A DNA stretch of 58,801 nt from an uncultured bacterium (GTDB lineage: Bacteria; Patescibacteriota; Minisyncoccia; Phycocordibacterales; CAIZLB01). Under the pieces are notes generated by a model, which worked only from the letters and a program-made list of their open reading frames with translations, was not told where the DNA came from and did no database searches. The stretch lies in NCBI GenBank assembly GCA_903936565.1, contig CAIZVZ010000007.1:1-58801 (forward strand). The letters are read 5' to 3'. Shown here one piece after another: positions 47,763-57,435 of the stretch (within the stretch, counting starts at the first letter, position 1; each line of letters begins with the position of its first letter). Both the position numbers and the translations under genes were made by a program.

Positions 47763-48024
47763 TGTTCTTGGTCCATATCGAAAATGACTAATAAAATTGG
47801 TACAGGTGGCTCAGTAGGGGCTTAATATGTGTGTCTATTTAAAAACTTGTCTTTTTGTCATTTACGATGGCTAAATTGGTGAATATTAACCTTTTTAGAC
47901 GGTGGGTGTATAATATCAGGGTGGGGCATGTCGGAGGTATCTTCATGACTCCCTGTACAAAACAAATATAATGTAGATATGTAACGACGCTCGATATTAA
48001 TCTTAAAAAATTAAATTAAAATAT

Positions 48025-48306
48025 ATGACTGACACAGCAAGGACGACACTATGGGTAATTATCATTCTGGTATTGGTTGGAGTTATTTGGTGGTTTGTTG
48101 GTATGAATCCAGATCAACAAAATCCTAATACTCAACCAGCATCAGTACAACAAGTTGATATTCCAGTGGCTACAACTACAGAACCTGTGGTTGAAGACGC
48201 TAGTACATCGATTTCTATTCAAGACAAGACAGATGCAGCACTTGAATCTGATTTAAACAAAGTTGATGAACAATTAAAAACACTAAAATCTGATTCTACA
48301 AATTAG
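48025..48306 (+). CDS. small exported/membrane protein
   Basis: Single TM then Thr/Glu/Asp-rich tail. Confidence 0.55.
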   Translation: MTDTARTTLWVIIILVLVGVIWWFVGMNPDQQNPNTQPASVQQVDIPVATTTEPVVEDASTSISIQDKTDAALESDLNKVDEQLKTLKSDSTN

Positions 48307-48348
48307 TTTTAATTTGATAGAAATAAAATTTATTAATTAAATAAATAT

Positions 48349-49323
48349 ATGAAAAACACAAAATTAAAATTAATCTCCGGATTGACTTTAACGTTGGCTT
48401 TATCGTTTGCATTTTTACCATTCTCAGCTGGGGCTACATCAACAACTACAGCTCCAACACTTAGATCTAAAATTCAAGCAAGACCAACTTTGATGGCTCA
48501 AAATAAAGAAAAGGGAACTTCAACATTAAGGGAGGCAAGAGAAAAGACAAGAGTAAATTCAACCTCGACAAAAGGTATTAAGGAAGTTAAATTACCAAAG
48601 ACTGTTACAGAGGGTATTGCAAAAGCAGATACAGAAATTGCAAAAAGAATTGATAGTCTAAATCAGACATTAGAGAAAATTTCTTCAATGAAAAATGTTT
48701 CTGACTCTGAAAAGGCATCAATTAAATCTGATGTTCAATCAGAAATAACAAAGTTGGAAGCTTTGAAATCAAAAATTGATTCAGATACAGACTTAGCTAC
48801 AATCAAAAAAGATTTAGCTTCGATCTCAACTGGCTCAAGAATTTATATGTTGGTTATTCCTAGGATGAATATCTTAGCTTCTGTTGACAAGGTAAATACT
48901 ATTTCAACAATGATGGAGACTGTTGTTGCAAAACTTACAGTAAGAGTCAGTGAGCTTAAGGCGACCGGGACAGATGTTGCGGCTGTCGAAACAGCGCTGG
49001 CAAATGTCATAAAGAAGATAACAGACGCAAGAAGTGAGGCATTAACTGCACAAACTTCAGTTTCTGATCTAGTTCCTGATAATGGTGATAAGGCTAAAAT
49101 TGAATCAAATAATGTGAGTCTAAAGGCAGCTAAGGCAAATATTAAGACAGCCAATCAAAATCTCAATGACGCCAGAAAGGCCATTTCAAATGTTACAACT
49201 TTTCTAAAGGCCCCTGAGGAGGACTTTGGAAAGATTGAAAAGATTGATAAAAATGAAGCGAAGGCTGCAAAAGGTAAGGCGGTAAAAGAAACTTCAACAA
49301 AGAAGAAGTCAGGCCAGAATTAA
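48349..49323 (+). CDS. hypothetical secreted coiled-coil protein
   Basis: Signal peptide-like N-terminus, Lys/Ser/Thr-rich helical repeats. Confidence 0.65.
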   Translation: MKNTKLKLISGLTLTLALSFAFLPFSAGATSTTTAPTLRSKIQARPTLMAQNKEKGTSTLREAREKTRVNSTSTKGIKEVKLPKTVTEGIAKADTEIAKRIDSLNQTLEKISSMKNVSDSEKASIKSDVQSEITKLEALKSKIDSDTDLATIKKDLASISTGSRIYMLVIPRMNILASVDKVNTISTMMETVVAKLTVRVSELKATGTDVAAVETALANVIKKITDARSEALTAQTSVSDLVPDNGDKAKIESNNVSLKAAKANIKTANQNLNDARKAISNVTTFLKAPEEDFGKIEKIDKNEAKAAKGKAVKETSTKKKSGQN

Positions 49324-49367
49324 TTTCCAAATCATAAGATAAGGGGATTTTAATTTAATAACAAGAC

Positions 49368-49410
49368 TGCTCAGTAGGTGATTTGAAAGAATCTTCCACC
49401 GAGCATTTTT
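49368..49410 (+). terminator. terminator-like hairpin
   Basis: TGCTCAGTAGGTGATT-TGAAAG-AATCTTCCACCGAGCA then TTTTT. Confidence 0.6.
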
Positions 49411-49439
49411 GTTTGCCTTTTTAGTGTTATAATTAGGCT

Positions 49440-50027
49440 ATGGAAAAGCAAAACAAAAAAACTACCAAAATAATAATAGTAATTTTACTTTTAATTATAT
49501 TAGGGCTTGTCGTCTATGTTTTTGTAAACAATAAACATCAAAATCCAAACAAGTTCATAAATGTAGATAATAGTGCAACAAGTACTAAGAATGTTAATTT
49601 TGACCCACTAAACTTTACTTATACACTTGAAGATGAAAAGGTAACATTAGTTAACGGAATATCTACCACAGACATCGTGCCGGGCTCAGTGGAGAAATTA
49701 GAAACGACTGTTTTTGAAAAGCCAGCAGTTGGTGATTTGAACAGTGACCAAAAGAATGATTCAGCGCTCCTGTTAGTCCAGGATTCTGGTGGAACCGGCC
49801 TGTTCTATTATCTGGTGGCTGTAGTGTCTGATGTGGGGGTTGTTAAAAACACAAATTCAATTTTTATCGGCGATAGAATTGATCCGGTTGGCATCTCAAT
49901 TGAAAATGGAAAGATTAAATTAAGTTACGTTGATAGAAATATGGGTGATCCAATGACGTCGGAACCTACAGTGAAGACGACCAAGACTTTTGAGGTAAGG
50001 AATAATGTTTTGACTGAAGTTAAATAA
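49440..50027 (+). CDS. exported protein, paralogue of N-terminal domain of 32580..33557
   Basis: VGDLNSDQKNDSALLLVQDSGGTGLFYYLVAVV...FIGDRIDPVGISI...YVDRNMGDPMTSEPTV; TATAAT 49428-49433. Confidence 0.65.
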   Translation: MEKQNKKTTKIIIVILLLIILGLVVYVFVNNKHQNPNKFINVDNSATSTKNVNFDPLNFTYTLEDEKVTLVNGISTTDIVPGSVEKLETTVFEKPAVGDLNSDQKNDSALLLVQDSGGTGLFYYLVAVVSDVGVVKNTNSIFIGDRIDPVGISIENGKIKLSYVDRNMGDPMTSEPTVKTTKTFEVRNNVLTEVK

Positions 50028-50083
50028 TTAAGTTTGAAATTTCTGGAGTGAACTATATTCGCGTTAATTAAAATCTGAAGCAA

Positions 50084-50305
50084 ATGCTGATACATGTAAA
50101 AATTAAACCAGATAGTAAAGAAGACAAAATCGTAGAGAAAAACGACACTAGTTTTATTGTCTATGTAAAAGAACCGGCTGAGGATAACAGAGCAAATAAA
50201 AGGTTGGTAGAGTTGTTGGCTGAGAGATTTAATATTGTAAAATCAAAAATAAAAATTGTAACAGGTCATCATGCGCCTTCTAAAATTTTGGATATTATGA
50301 ATTAG
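50084..50305 (+). CDS. DUF167/YggU family protein
   Basis: MLIHVKIKPDSKEDKIV...FIVYVKEPAEDNRANKRLVELLAERFNIVKSKIKIVTGHHAPSKIL. Confidence 0.88.
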   Translation: MLIHVKIKPDSKEDKIVEKNDTSFIVYVKEPAEDNRANKRLVELLAERFNIVKSKIKIVTGHHAPSKILDIMN

Positions 50306-52188
50306 TCTCTAAGAGCTCGAAGTGCATTTAATATCACCAATACATCAATGGCTTCTTGAAGTATCGCACCAGAGATTGGCTTGATATAACCGAGTAGGGC
50401 AAAGATCATTGCAATAACACTTAGCCCCATTCCGATGAAAATGGATTCGAACGCAATCCTCATCGTCTTTTGACTTATTTCTGTCAGCTCCAAGACCTTG
50501 GCAGTGTCATCTGATGTTATGATAGCGTCAGCTGTGTCAGTTGAGGTTGTTGAGCCGTGATAACCAAGTGCAATTCCAACTGTGGCCCTACCGATTGCTG
50601 GTGCATCATTAACTCCATCGCCAATCATAATGACCTTCTTTCCTTCTAATTCGTATTGTTGTACCAAGTTCATTTTGTTTTCAGGAAGGCAATTGGCTAC
50701 AATTCTGGAGAATCCAAGTTCTTGGCCAATCTTTTCCGCTCGCTCTTGCGTGTCGCCAGTCACCAGTACAATCTCGGAACCAGTCTCTTTGATTTTTGTA
50801 AGAATGGTTGCTATGTCGTCTCGGATTTTGTCAGAGAAGATAATGATTGCTGCTGCTTTATTATCGATGCCGATGTATACAGCCATTTCACCATTGTCTT
50901 TTGCTTGTTTCTCAATACTTCTTGCTTCATCGCTAATTTCAATACCAAGGGACTGCAGGAATGATCCACTTCCGTCCCTAACTTTTATTTCGTTATCCCC
51001 GGTCTTAATTATTCCACTTATACCTTTACCAATAGTTTCTTCAAATTTTTCTGGAATAAATAAATCCAACTTTTTTTCATTCGCATAGGCCACAACGCTT
51101 TCAGAAAGAATATGAGTAGAGAATTGCTCAAGAGACGCCGAGAGAGCGAGAACTTTTTCTTCGCTGAAGTTTGCGCCGTCAAGTAAAATAATTTCTTTAA
51201 CTTTTGGTGTTCCAAAAGTTAGCGTTCCAGTTTTATCAAAAAAGAATGAATGAGCTTTTGTAATATTTTCAAATACTCCGCCGTGCTTAACAACGATCCC
51301 TTTCTTTGCCGAACGGCTCATTCCAGCAATGAACGCAATGGGTGCTGCAAGAATTAGAGGGCAAGGGGTGGCTACGACAAGAACGGCAACTATTAATTTA
51401 GGATCAATCATCCATGCGATGCCGGCGATAACAAAAGTTATGGCTGTAAAAATTAGACTAAACTTATTTGCTAGTCGAACAGTTGGTGCTTTTTTATCTT
51501 GTGCTTTTTCAACAAGCCTAATGATTGAAGAGAAGGTGCTTTGCTCATGGTTAGTTGTGGTCTTAATATAAATTATATCAATTGTATTAATACTTCCACT
51601 CCAAATTCTAGAACCGATTTTAACATCTCTTGGCATTGGCTCACCGGTGATCATGGACTCATCGATTGAAGAGATTCCAGATACGACTACTCCATCAACA
51701 GGTGTAACCTCTCCGCGTTTAATCATTAGTGTATCCCCAATGTTTATTTGTTGTACGGTGATGTCTTCAAAATCAACACTCTCAGCTGGGTCCGTTTTAT
51801 TTTCACCTATCTTTCTATTTACTCTATGTGCTTTAGTCGGTGCAAAGCGGAGAAGATTTTCTAGTGCATTTTTTGCTTGACCCTCAGCATACTTTTCAAG
51901 TGATTCACCTCCCGAGAGCATCAGCAAGATTATTCCTCCAGCGATATGTTCTCCAATTACAACGGTTGATATGATGGCAACAAGAGCGATCAAGTCGACT
52001 CCAAATTGCTTTTTGTAAGTAGATAGGGTTATGTTGTAGAGGGTGGGAAGAGTGCCTAATATTGTTATATAAAGTATTAGCCTTTCAATATGGGCCCCTA
52101 TTCCTGTAGTCCTAAATATCACGTAGGTAATTAAAGCAAGGAGAATAACTACAGCAATCAGAGTATTTAGATTTATGTATTTTTTCAT
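50302..52188 (-). CDS. heavy-metal P1B-type ATPase, TPC motif, no N-terminal HMA domain
   Basis: VATPCPLILAAPIAFIAGMSRSAKKGIVVKHGGVFE, FFDKTGTLTFG, MIGDGVNDAPAIGRATVGIA. Confidence 0.9.
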   Translation of the reverse strand: MKKYINLNTLIAVVILLALITYVIFRTTGIGAHIERLILYITILGTLPTLYNITLSTYKKQFGVDLIALVAIISTVVIGEHIAGGIILLMLSGGESLEKYAEGQAKNALENLLRFAPTKAHRVNRKIGENKTDPAESVDFEDITVQQINIGDTLMIKRGEVTPVDGVVVSGISSIDESMITGEPMPRDVKIGSRIWSGSINTIDIIYIKTTTNHEQSTFSSIIRLVEKAQDKKAPTVRLANKFSLIFTAITFVIAGIAWMIDPKLIVAVLVVATPCPLILAAPIAFIAGMSRSAKKGIVVKHGGVFENITKAHSFFFDKTGTLTFGTPKVKEIILLDGANFSEEKVLALSASLEQFSTHILSESVVAYANEKKLDLFIPEKFEETIGKGISGIIKTGDNEIKVRDGSGSFLQSLGIEISDEARSIEKQAKDNGEMAVYIGIDNKAAAIIIFSDKIRDDIATILTKIKETGSEIVLVTGDTQERAEKIGQELGFSRIVANCLPENKMNLVQQYELEGKKVIMIGDGVNDAPAIGRATVGIALGYHGSTTSTDTADAIITSDDTAKVLELTEISQKTMRIAFESIFIGMGLSVIAMIFALLGYIKPISGAILQEAIDVLVILNALRALRD

Positions 52189-52265
52189 GGTATTTAATCA
52201 TTATTTTACAACTTATTTGGGGATTTTGCATTACCCTAGAAAAGATATTAGAATAAAGAGAAACC

Positions 52266-53948
52266 ATGCCCAAAACAATAAAATCAAAATCAGATAAAAA
52301 ATCAGTAAAAAACAGTCATAAATATATATTTGTAATCGGAGGAGTAATGTCAGGAGTTGGGAAGGGTATAACCACTTCATCAATTGGAACAATTCTTGAG
52401 GCAAAGGGGTATAAGATAAATATAATGAAAGTCGATCCGTATCTAAACGTAGATGCGGGGACAATGAACCCCACCGAGCATGGTGAGGTTTTTGTTATGG
52501 ATTCAGGACTTGAGACTGACCAGGACATGGGAAACTATGAGAGATTTTTGAATAGATCTCTAAAGAAGGAAGATTACATGACATCCGGAATGGTTTATAA
52601 ATATGTTATAGACAAAGAGCGTGCACTTGGCTTTGGTGGAAAATGTATTGACGCTGACAATATCAGAGATGAAATTGTTACAAGATATGAATCATCTGCA
52701 AAGACTAATCAATCAGATGTAACGGTAGTTGAAATTGGTGGAACAGTTGGAGACTATCAGAACGTTATGTTTATTGAAGCGGCGCGTGTTATGAAGCTCC
52801 GTCACTCAAGAGATGTCGTCTTTGTTATGGTTTCTTATATGCCAATTCCAAACAAGATTGGTGAGATGAAAAGTAAGCCAACACAGAATGCAATTAAGCA
52901 ATTAAACTCATATGGAGTGCATGCTGATTTTATTATCGCAAGAAGTGAACTTCCTGTTGATAAAAAGCGTAAAGAAAAAATCGCATTCTCTTGCAATGTT
53001 CCTGTTGAAAATATAATATCCGCACCTGACATAGATAGTATATACGATGTGCCAGTCAACTTTGAAAAAGATCATCTTGGAGAGATGATAACTAGAGCAT
53101 TGTCTTTACCTCACAAAACTACAAATATGAGAGGTTGGAAAGGTTTTGTAGCGAACGTAGCAAAAGCAAAAGAAACAACTTCAAGAGAAGTTAAAATCGC
53201 AGTAGTTGGAAAATATTTTGATTCAGGTGACTTTGTTTTTTCAGATGCATATGTTTCTGTAATTGAAGCAATTAAGTTTTCTGCATACAAGCTTGGTGTA
53301 AAGATAAAGTTATCTTGGTTAAATTCTAAGGATTTTGAGAAGGATCCAAAAAAGATTAATGATTTAAAGGCCTATGATGGAATAATTGTTCCGGGAGGGT
53401 TTGGTAATTCGGGAATTGAAGGTCTTATTAAGACGATAGAATTTGCCAGAATTAACAAGATTCCATACTTTGGACTTTGTTATGGAATGCAGTTGTTGGT
53501 CATCGAATATGCTAGAAATATATTGGGATGGAATGATGCAAATACCGCGGAGATCGAACCCACATCTAGCCACTTGGTTATCGATATAATGCCAGATCAG
53601 AAGATTAAACTTGATAACGGTCATTACGGCGCTTCAATGCGTTTGGGGGCGTACGATGCCATTATAGAGAAGGGGACATTGGCCTATAAAGCTTATGGAA
53701 AGACGGAAATTAGCGAAAGACATAGACATAGATATGAGGTCAATCCAGTGTTTGTGGAGGAAATAAAGTCAGCGGGACTGGTCTTTTCTGGAAAATCGCC
53801 AAATGGAAAATTGATGGAAATTGCTGAGCTTCCAAAGAGCGAACACCCATTCTTTTTGGGCACACAATTTCACCCTGAGTTTCTGGCAAGACCACTTGAT
53901 CCGCATCCTCTTTTTACTGAATTTATGAAGGCTATTTTGTCTGCATAG
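52266..53948 (+). CDS. pyrG: CTP synthase
   Basis: YIFVIGGVMSGVGKGITTSSIGTIL, MKVDPYLNVDAGTMNPTEHGEVFV, GIIVPGGFGNSG, YFGLCYGMQ, GTQFHPEFLARP. Confidence 0.98.
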   Translation: MPKTIKSKSDKKSVKNSHKYIFVIGGVMSGVGKGITTSSIGTILEAKGYKINIMKVDPYLNVDAGTMNPTEHGEVFVMDSGLETDQDMGNYERFLNRSLKKEDYMTSGMVYKYVIDKERALGFGGKCIDADNIRDEIVTRYESSAKTNQSDVTVVEIGGTVGDYQNVMFIEAARVMKLRHSRDVVFVMVSYMPIPNKIGEMKSKPTQNAIKQLNSYGVHADFIIARSELPVDKKRKEKIAFSCNVPVENIISAPDIDSIYDVPVNFEKDHLGEMITRALSLPHKTTNMRGWKGFVANVAKAKETTSREVKIAVVGKYFDSGDFVFSDAYVSVIEAIKFSAYKLGVKIKLSWLNSKDFEKDPKKINDLKAYDGIIVPGGFGNSGIEGLIKTIEFARINKIPYFGLCYGMQLLVIEYARNILGWNDANTAEIEPTSSHLVIDIMPDQKIKLDNGHYGASMRLGAYDAIIEKGTLAYKAYGKTEISERHRHRYEVNPVFVEEIKSAGLVFSGKSPNGKLMEIAELPKSEHPFFLGTQFHPEFLARPLDPHPLFTEFMKAILSA

Positions 53949-54035
53949 TTTATATCTCGTGCTGTTGCTGGTGTAGACTTAGTTTATTATAAATGATAAC
54001 ATTTTGACGAATTAATGTTCTTTGATGTTGCCGGT

Positions 54036-54086
54036 TTAGCTGTACCTTTTGGGATGCAAAATTTGTGTATCAAAAGGTACAGCTAA
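54036..54086. other. 16-bp perfect inverted repeat with 19-nt loop
   Basis: TTAGCTGTACCTTTTG ... CAAAAGGTACAGCTAA. Confidence 0.85.
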
Positions 54087-54133
54087 CCAAGTAAGGAAGC
54101 TGTCACTTGATAATCCACACTTATAACATTGAA

Positions 54134-54715
54134 ATGAAAAATTGCTTCATGGCATCTGTTGTCTCGGGCGGAAAAAGCCTGTCGTTTATTCCACGGTTAC
54201 TCATTCAGTTTGGTCGTCTAACTGGTTTCGTTAGTTACGACACCCGACCGGTTGATCAACCTTCTCCTGAACCCCCGTTGGCGTTTGAACATAAGGGTAA
54301 GGGGGTCGTAGGATCGCTAGCTCTAGTCAGAAGGCCGGCCTTCAATGGCTCTTCTAAAAACTGGTGGTTAGTTTGCGCAACTACGGATGATTCACTTCTA
54401 CCCATAATGCATGCAGTCGATAACTTCGTTGGCAGCCCCAACTTGGATTATCCATATCGGTGGAATTGTATCGTTGATAGCATGTGTCGGCTGGTTAAAA
54501 TTGATCACCACATCGAAGTTCCCTTTAGTGGACTGAATTTTTCGGGTGGCATTTTGACTATAAGTAGCGACAGTGATGATGCATGTTGGAAAAAGATGGT
54601 GGCATGTATGTTACTACTGTTTGTGCCCGGTGTATTCACAGTTGAGTCTCAAGGTTCGGTATCCATCAATTTGAACTCAGTGAAGTTTATACCGACTAAG
54701 CAAACCACCACCTAG
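54134..54715 (+). CDS. hypothetical protein of deviant base composition
   Basis: MKNCFMASVVSGGKSLSFIPRLLIQFGRLTG...; ORF 54107..54715, start refined. Confidence 0.5.
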   Translation: MKNCFMASVVSGGKSLSFIPRLLIQFGRLTGFVSYDTRPVDQPSPEPPLAFEHKGKGVVGSLALVRRPAFNGSSKNWWLVCATTDDSLLPIMHAVDNFVGSPNLDYPYRWNCIVDSMCRLVKIDHHIEVPFSGLNFSGGILTISSDSDDACWKKMVACMLLLFVPGVFTVESQGSVSINLNSVKFIPTKQTTT

Positions 54716-54753
54716 TCCTTCGACCCCCCCCAGCCCCGTAATCCAGCGAAAAG

Positions 54754-54785
54754 CCCGCCACCTTTCGCAGAGGTGACGGGGTTTT
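54754..54785 (+). terminator. Rho-independent terminator
   Basis: CCCGCCACCT-TTCGCAG-AGGTGACGGG then GTTTT. Confidence 0.7.
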
Positions 54786-54796
54786 CGTTTAACTTT

Positions 54797-55438
54797 TTAT
54801 TTTGCCTCAAACATTGCAAAGTCGTTCTTGAACAAGAATTTGGACATATTATAAATCGTATATGTAATAAAGAATGCAGAGAGAACATCAATTGAATAGT
54901 GGAGATGTCCCATCAGTACGATAACTCCAAAGAATACTGATGTGATGAAAAATAGTATTCCAAGGACTTTTTCTTTCCAGAATATCAAGCAAAGCAAGAA
55001 TGGTAGACCTGTGTGGGCTGAAAAGAATAAGTCTCCGCCGAATGTAAATAATTTCATCCAGTTGGCTGAATCTAATCCAATAATTAGCCTGTCTGGAAAA
55101 GGACCGATGTGTGTTAGGGAGACGAATGCACTTCTGATTAAAATGAAAAGGGCAATGCTTTTAAGAATAAAAGGTATTTGATGCGGCTTATTTATGCAGT
55201 ATACAAGAAGAACTGCCCACATAACTATTGGTCCATAAACGAATATGTTGTGGACATCATAGACCGGGATATTACTTAGAACAATGTCGTTCACATGGTT
55301 ACTAGCACTAAAGGTGGCAAATCTACCAGCATAGAAATTGGCTACAAGCGCTAGCCCCAGAAGAATAAGTCCGTCTATGATTGCAACTGTGTAAGTTTTA
55401 CTTTTTAAATACGCTAAGTGTTTTGGGTTGATATTCAT
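54797..55438 (-). CDS. PAP2_C/sphingomyelin-synthase-like membrane phosphotransferase/phosphatase
   Basis: GGDLFFSAHTGLPFLLCLIFWKE...MGHLHYSIDVLSAFFITYTIY; multi-TM. Confidence 0.65.
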   Translation of the reverse strand: MNINPKHLAYLKSKTYTVAIIDGLILLGLALVANFYAGRFATFSASNHVNDIVLSNIPVYDVHNIFVYGPIVMWAVLLVYCINKPHQIPFILKSIALFILIRSAFVSLTHIGPFPDRLIIGLDSANWMKLFTFGGDLFFSAHTGLPFLLCLIFWKEKVLGILFFITSVFFGVIVLMGHLHYSIDVLSAFFITYTIYNMSKFLFKNDFAMFEAK

Positions 55439-55631
55439 AATATAAGATGTTGTGCTATTTTAACATTGTTTTATGAAGAGACAAAGGGTTTGACCCATTG
55501 AAATATCGTTTATATTGTTGTCCGAATTTTGTCGGGATGAAAGAATATACATTTCCTCGCGTAGTACTATAATAGTAGGTGTAAGATGATGTCCGCAAAA
55601 GGTGCCTACAAGGTATGCGATATATATAAAT

Positions 55632-56213
55632 ATGACTGATATTGTACACAAAACAGATGAAGAATTGTCAGTCCTTTTAATGGCATCAGATTATTCTGCC
55701 ATGGCTGTTTTGATTGATAGATATCAGGCTCCCTTAACTAGATATTTGAGACGTATCGGTGTTTATAAAGAGGAAGATGTTAAGGATTTACTGCAAGATA
55801 TTTTTATTAAAATATATAAGAATATTAATTCATTTAACAAAGATCTATCGTTCTCATCTTGGGTTTATAGAATTTCACATAATGAAGCAATTAGTTTCTT
55901 TAGAAAAAATAAAGCCCGACCAGAGGGGAACATGATTGACGACAGCGAGGAGGTGCTTTTTAAGATTGAAGATGAAAGTATTGACTTGGCGGAAGAGATT
56001 GACCAGGGTTTAAACGGAAAGCTTCTACAAGAGGTGATGTTAGAGCTTGATCAAAAATATAGAGATGTTTTGGTCTTGAGATATTTTGAAGATAGAGATT
56101 ATGAAAATATCTCAGATATTCTACAGATTCCCAAAGGGTCTGTAGCGACGCTGATTCACAGGGCAAAGAATCAGCTAAAAGAAAAAATGAAAAAAATATG
56201 GAAAATAAAATAA
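55632..56213 (+). CDS. ECF-type RNA polymerase sigma factor
   Basis: EDVKDLLQDIFIKIYKNINSFNKDLSFSSWVYRISHNEAISFFRK; ELDQKYRDVLVLRYFEDRDYENISDILQIPKGSVATLIHRAKNQLKE. Confidence 0.92.
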   Translation: MTDIVHKTDEELSVLLMASDYSAMAVLIDRYQAPLTRYLRRIGVYKEEDVKDLLQDIFIKIYKNINSFNKDLSFSSWVYRISHNEAISFFRKNKARPEGNMIDDSEEVLFKIEDESIDLAEEIDQGLNGKLLQEVMLELDQKYRDVLVLRYFEDRDYENISDILQIPKGSVATLIHRAKNQLKEKMKKIWKIK

Positions 56214-57241
56214 ACAATAAACAAAGCAATAAAGAAGTTGAGGCAGAGGAGATGAAGGGGGTGGGGGAGTTGTCCAACAACGAGAATCTGAAATCAAAAA
56301 TTTTGGAGCTTATTGAGAGGGACAAAATTAAACCAACTTCCAAAATATATTTTTCTGTAAGAGACAAGGCGCTTTGGTCACTTCTTTTAATTTCCATGAT
56401 ATTCGGCTCAATTGCGTGCTCTGTTATGATCTTTTCGTTCACAAACTCTGAAGCTGGATTTTATGATATGACAAATGACAGTTTCTTAGATTTTATGCTA
56501 AACATGACCCCATATTTATGGGTCATTTTGTTTGTTGTTTTTGGATTAATAGGTTATGAAAACTTTAAGCACACAAACAAAGGTTACAGATATTCTTTCA
56601 GTTTAATTGTTGTTGTAGGATTAGTTATTAATATCGGATTGGGGGCTATATTGCACTCTCTCGGTGTCTCAAAAATAATAGAGCATGACTTCTCCTCAGA
56701 TAATTCATTTGTGAGATCCTCAGATTCTTTGAGACGAGCTAGTTGGAATCAGCCAGATAAGGGGATTATTTCAGGGCAGGTCGTATCGTTTTCTGATGGT
56801 GGTTCAACTTTTATTTTAAAGGACTTTAATGGTAATCTATGGACCGTGTCTTCAATGTATATTCCAAACGTGAGTTGGGATCTGATTTCGACATCTTCAG
56901 AAATTAGAGTGATTGGGGTTAGGCAAGATGTATATTTTCCATTAATATCTACTTCTACAGTACTAGGTGTTAAGCCTGCTGGCTTGATACCTTCTGGATT
57001 AGCAACTTCATCTGGCATTATTTTGAATGGAGAAGCTTCCACTACACCATATATAGGTAGTGTGGTTGCCTGCTATATATTGCCATGGAATACAGATGAC
57101 TATGTTTCTGGTATATCCAAAATTAAGGGAGCATTAGTTAATCCAAATGATAGTGAAAGAAATCTTTCCGATAAGCGTAATAACAATTGTAGGGCAATCA
57201 AGTCCTATAACATTATTAGAAGCATGGTTGAATTGAAATAA
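56198..57241 (+). CDS. membrane protein overlapping the ECF sigma gene, candidate anti-sigma factor
   Basis: 16-nt overlap with sigma ORF; cytoplasmic N-term, ~3 TM, extracytoplasmic GIISGQVVSFSDGGSTFILKDFNGNLWTV domain. Confidence 0.55.
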   Translation: MENKINNKQSNKEVEAEEMKGVGELSNNENLKSKILELIERDKIKPTSKIYFSVRDKALWSLLLISMIFGSIACSVMIFSFTNSEAGFYDMTNDSFLDFMLNMTPYLWVILFVVFGLIGYENFKHTNKGYRYSFSLIVVVGLVINIGLGAILHSLGVSKIIEHDFSSDNSFVRSSDSLRRASWNQPDKGIISGQVVSFSDGGSTFILKDFNGNLWTVSSMYIPNVSWDLISTSSEIRVIGVRQDVYFPLISTSTVLGVKPAGLIPSGLATSSGIILNGEASTTPYIGSVVACYILPWNTDDYVSGISKIKGALVNPNDSERNLSDKRNNNCRAIKSYNIIRSMVELK

Positions 57242-57375
57242 TAAAAATTTAAATTTAATAAGCTTTTTATTCACAGGCAGGGATGGTGGATCTTAAAAGC
57301 ACAATCATCAAAACAACAACAATAATAAACATATCTACAATTTAATATTTTATAAAAGTAAGAAATCTAATGACA

Positions 57376-57412
57376 AAATACGCTCCACAGAACTGGGCGT
57401 TTTTTGTTTTTT
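57376..57412 (+). terminator. Rho-independent terminator
   Basis: ACGCTC-CACAGAACT-GGGCGT then TTTTTGTTTTTT. Confidence 0.65.
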
Positions 57413-57435
57413 AAAAAATGATTTATAATAGAAGT

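Noticed and set aside
50582-51088. 168-aa + strand ORF opposite the P1B ATPase
   Set aside because: Fully antisense to a clearly conserved ATPase ORF; no homology features.
55960-56442. 160-aa antisense ORF across the sigma/membrane protein junction
   Set aside because: Antisense to two better supported overlapping genes.
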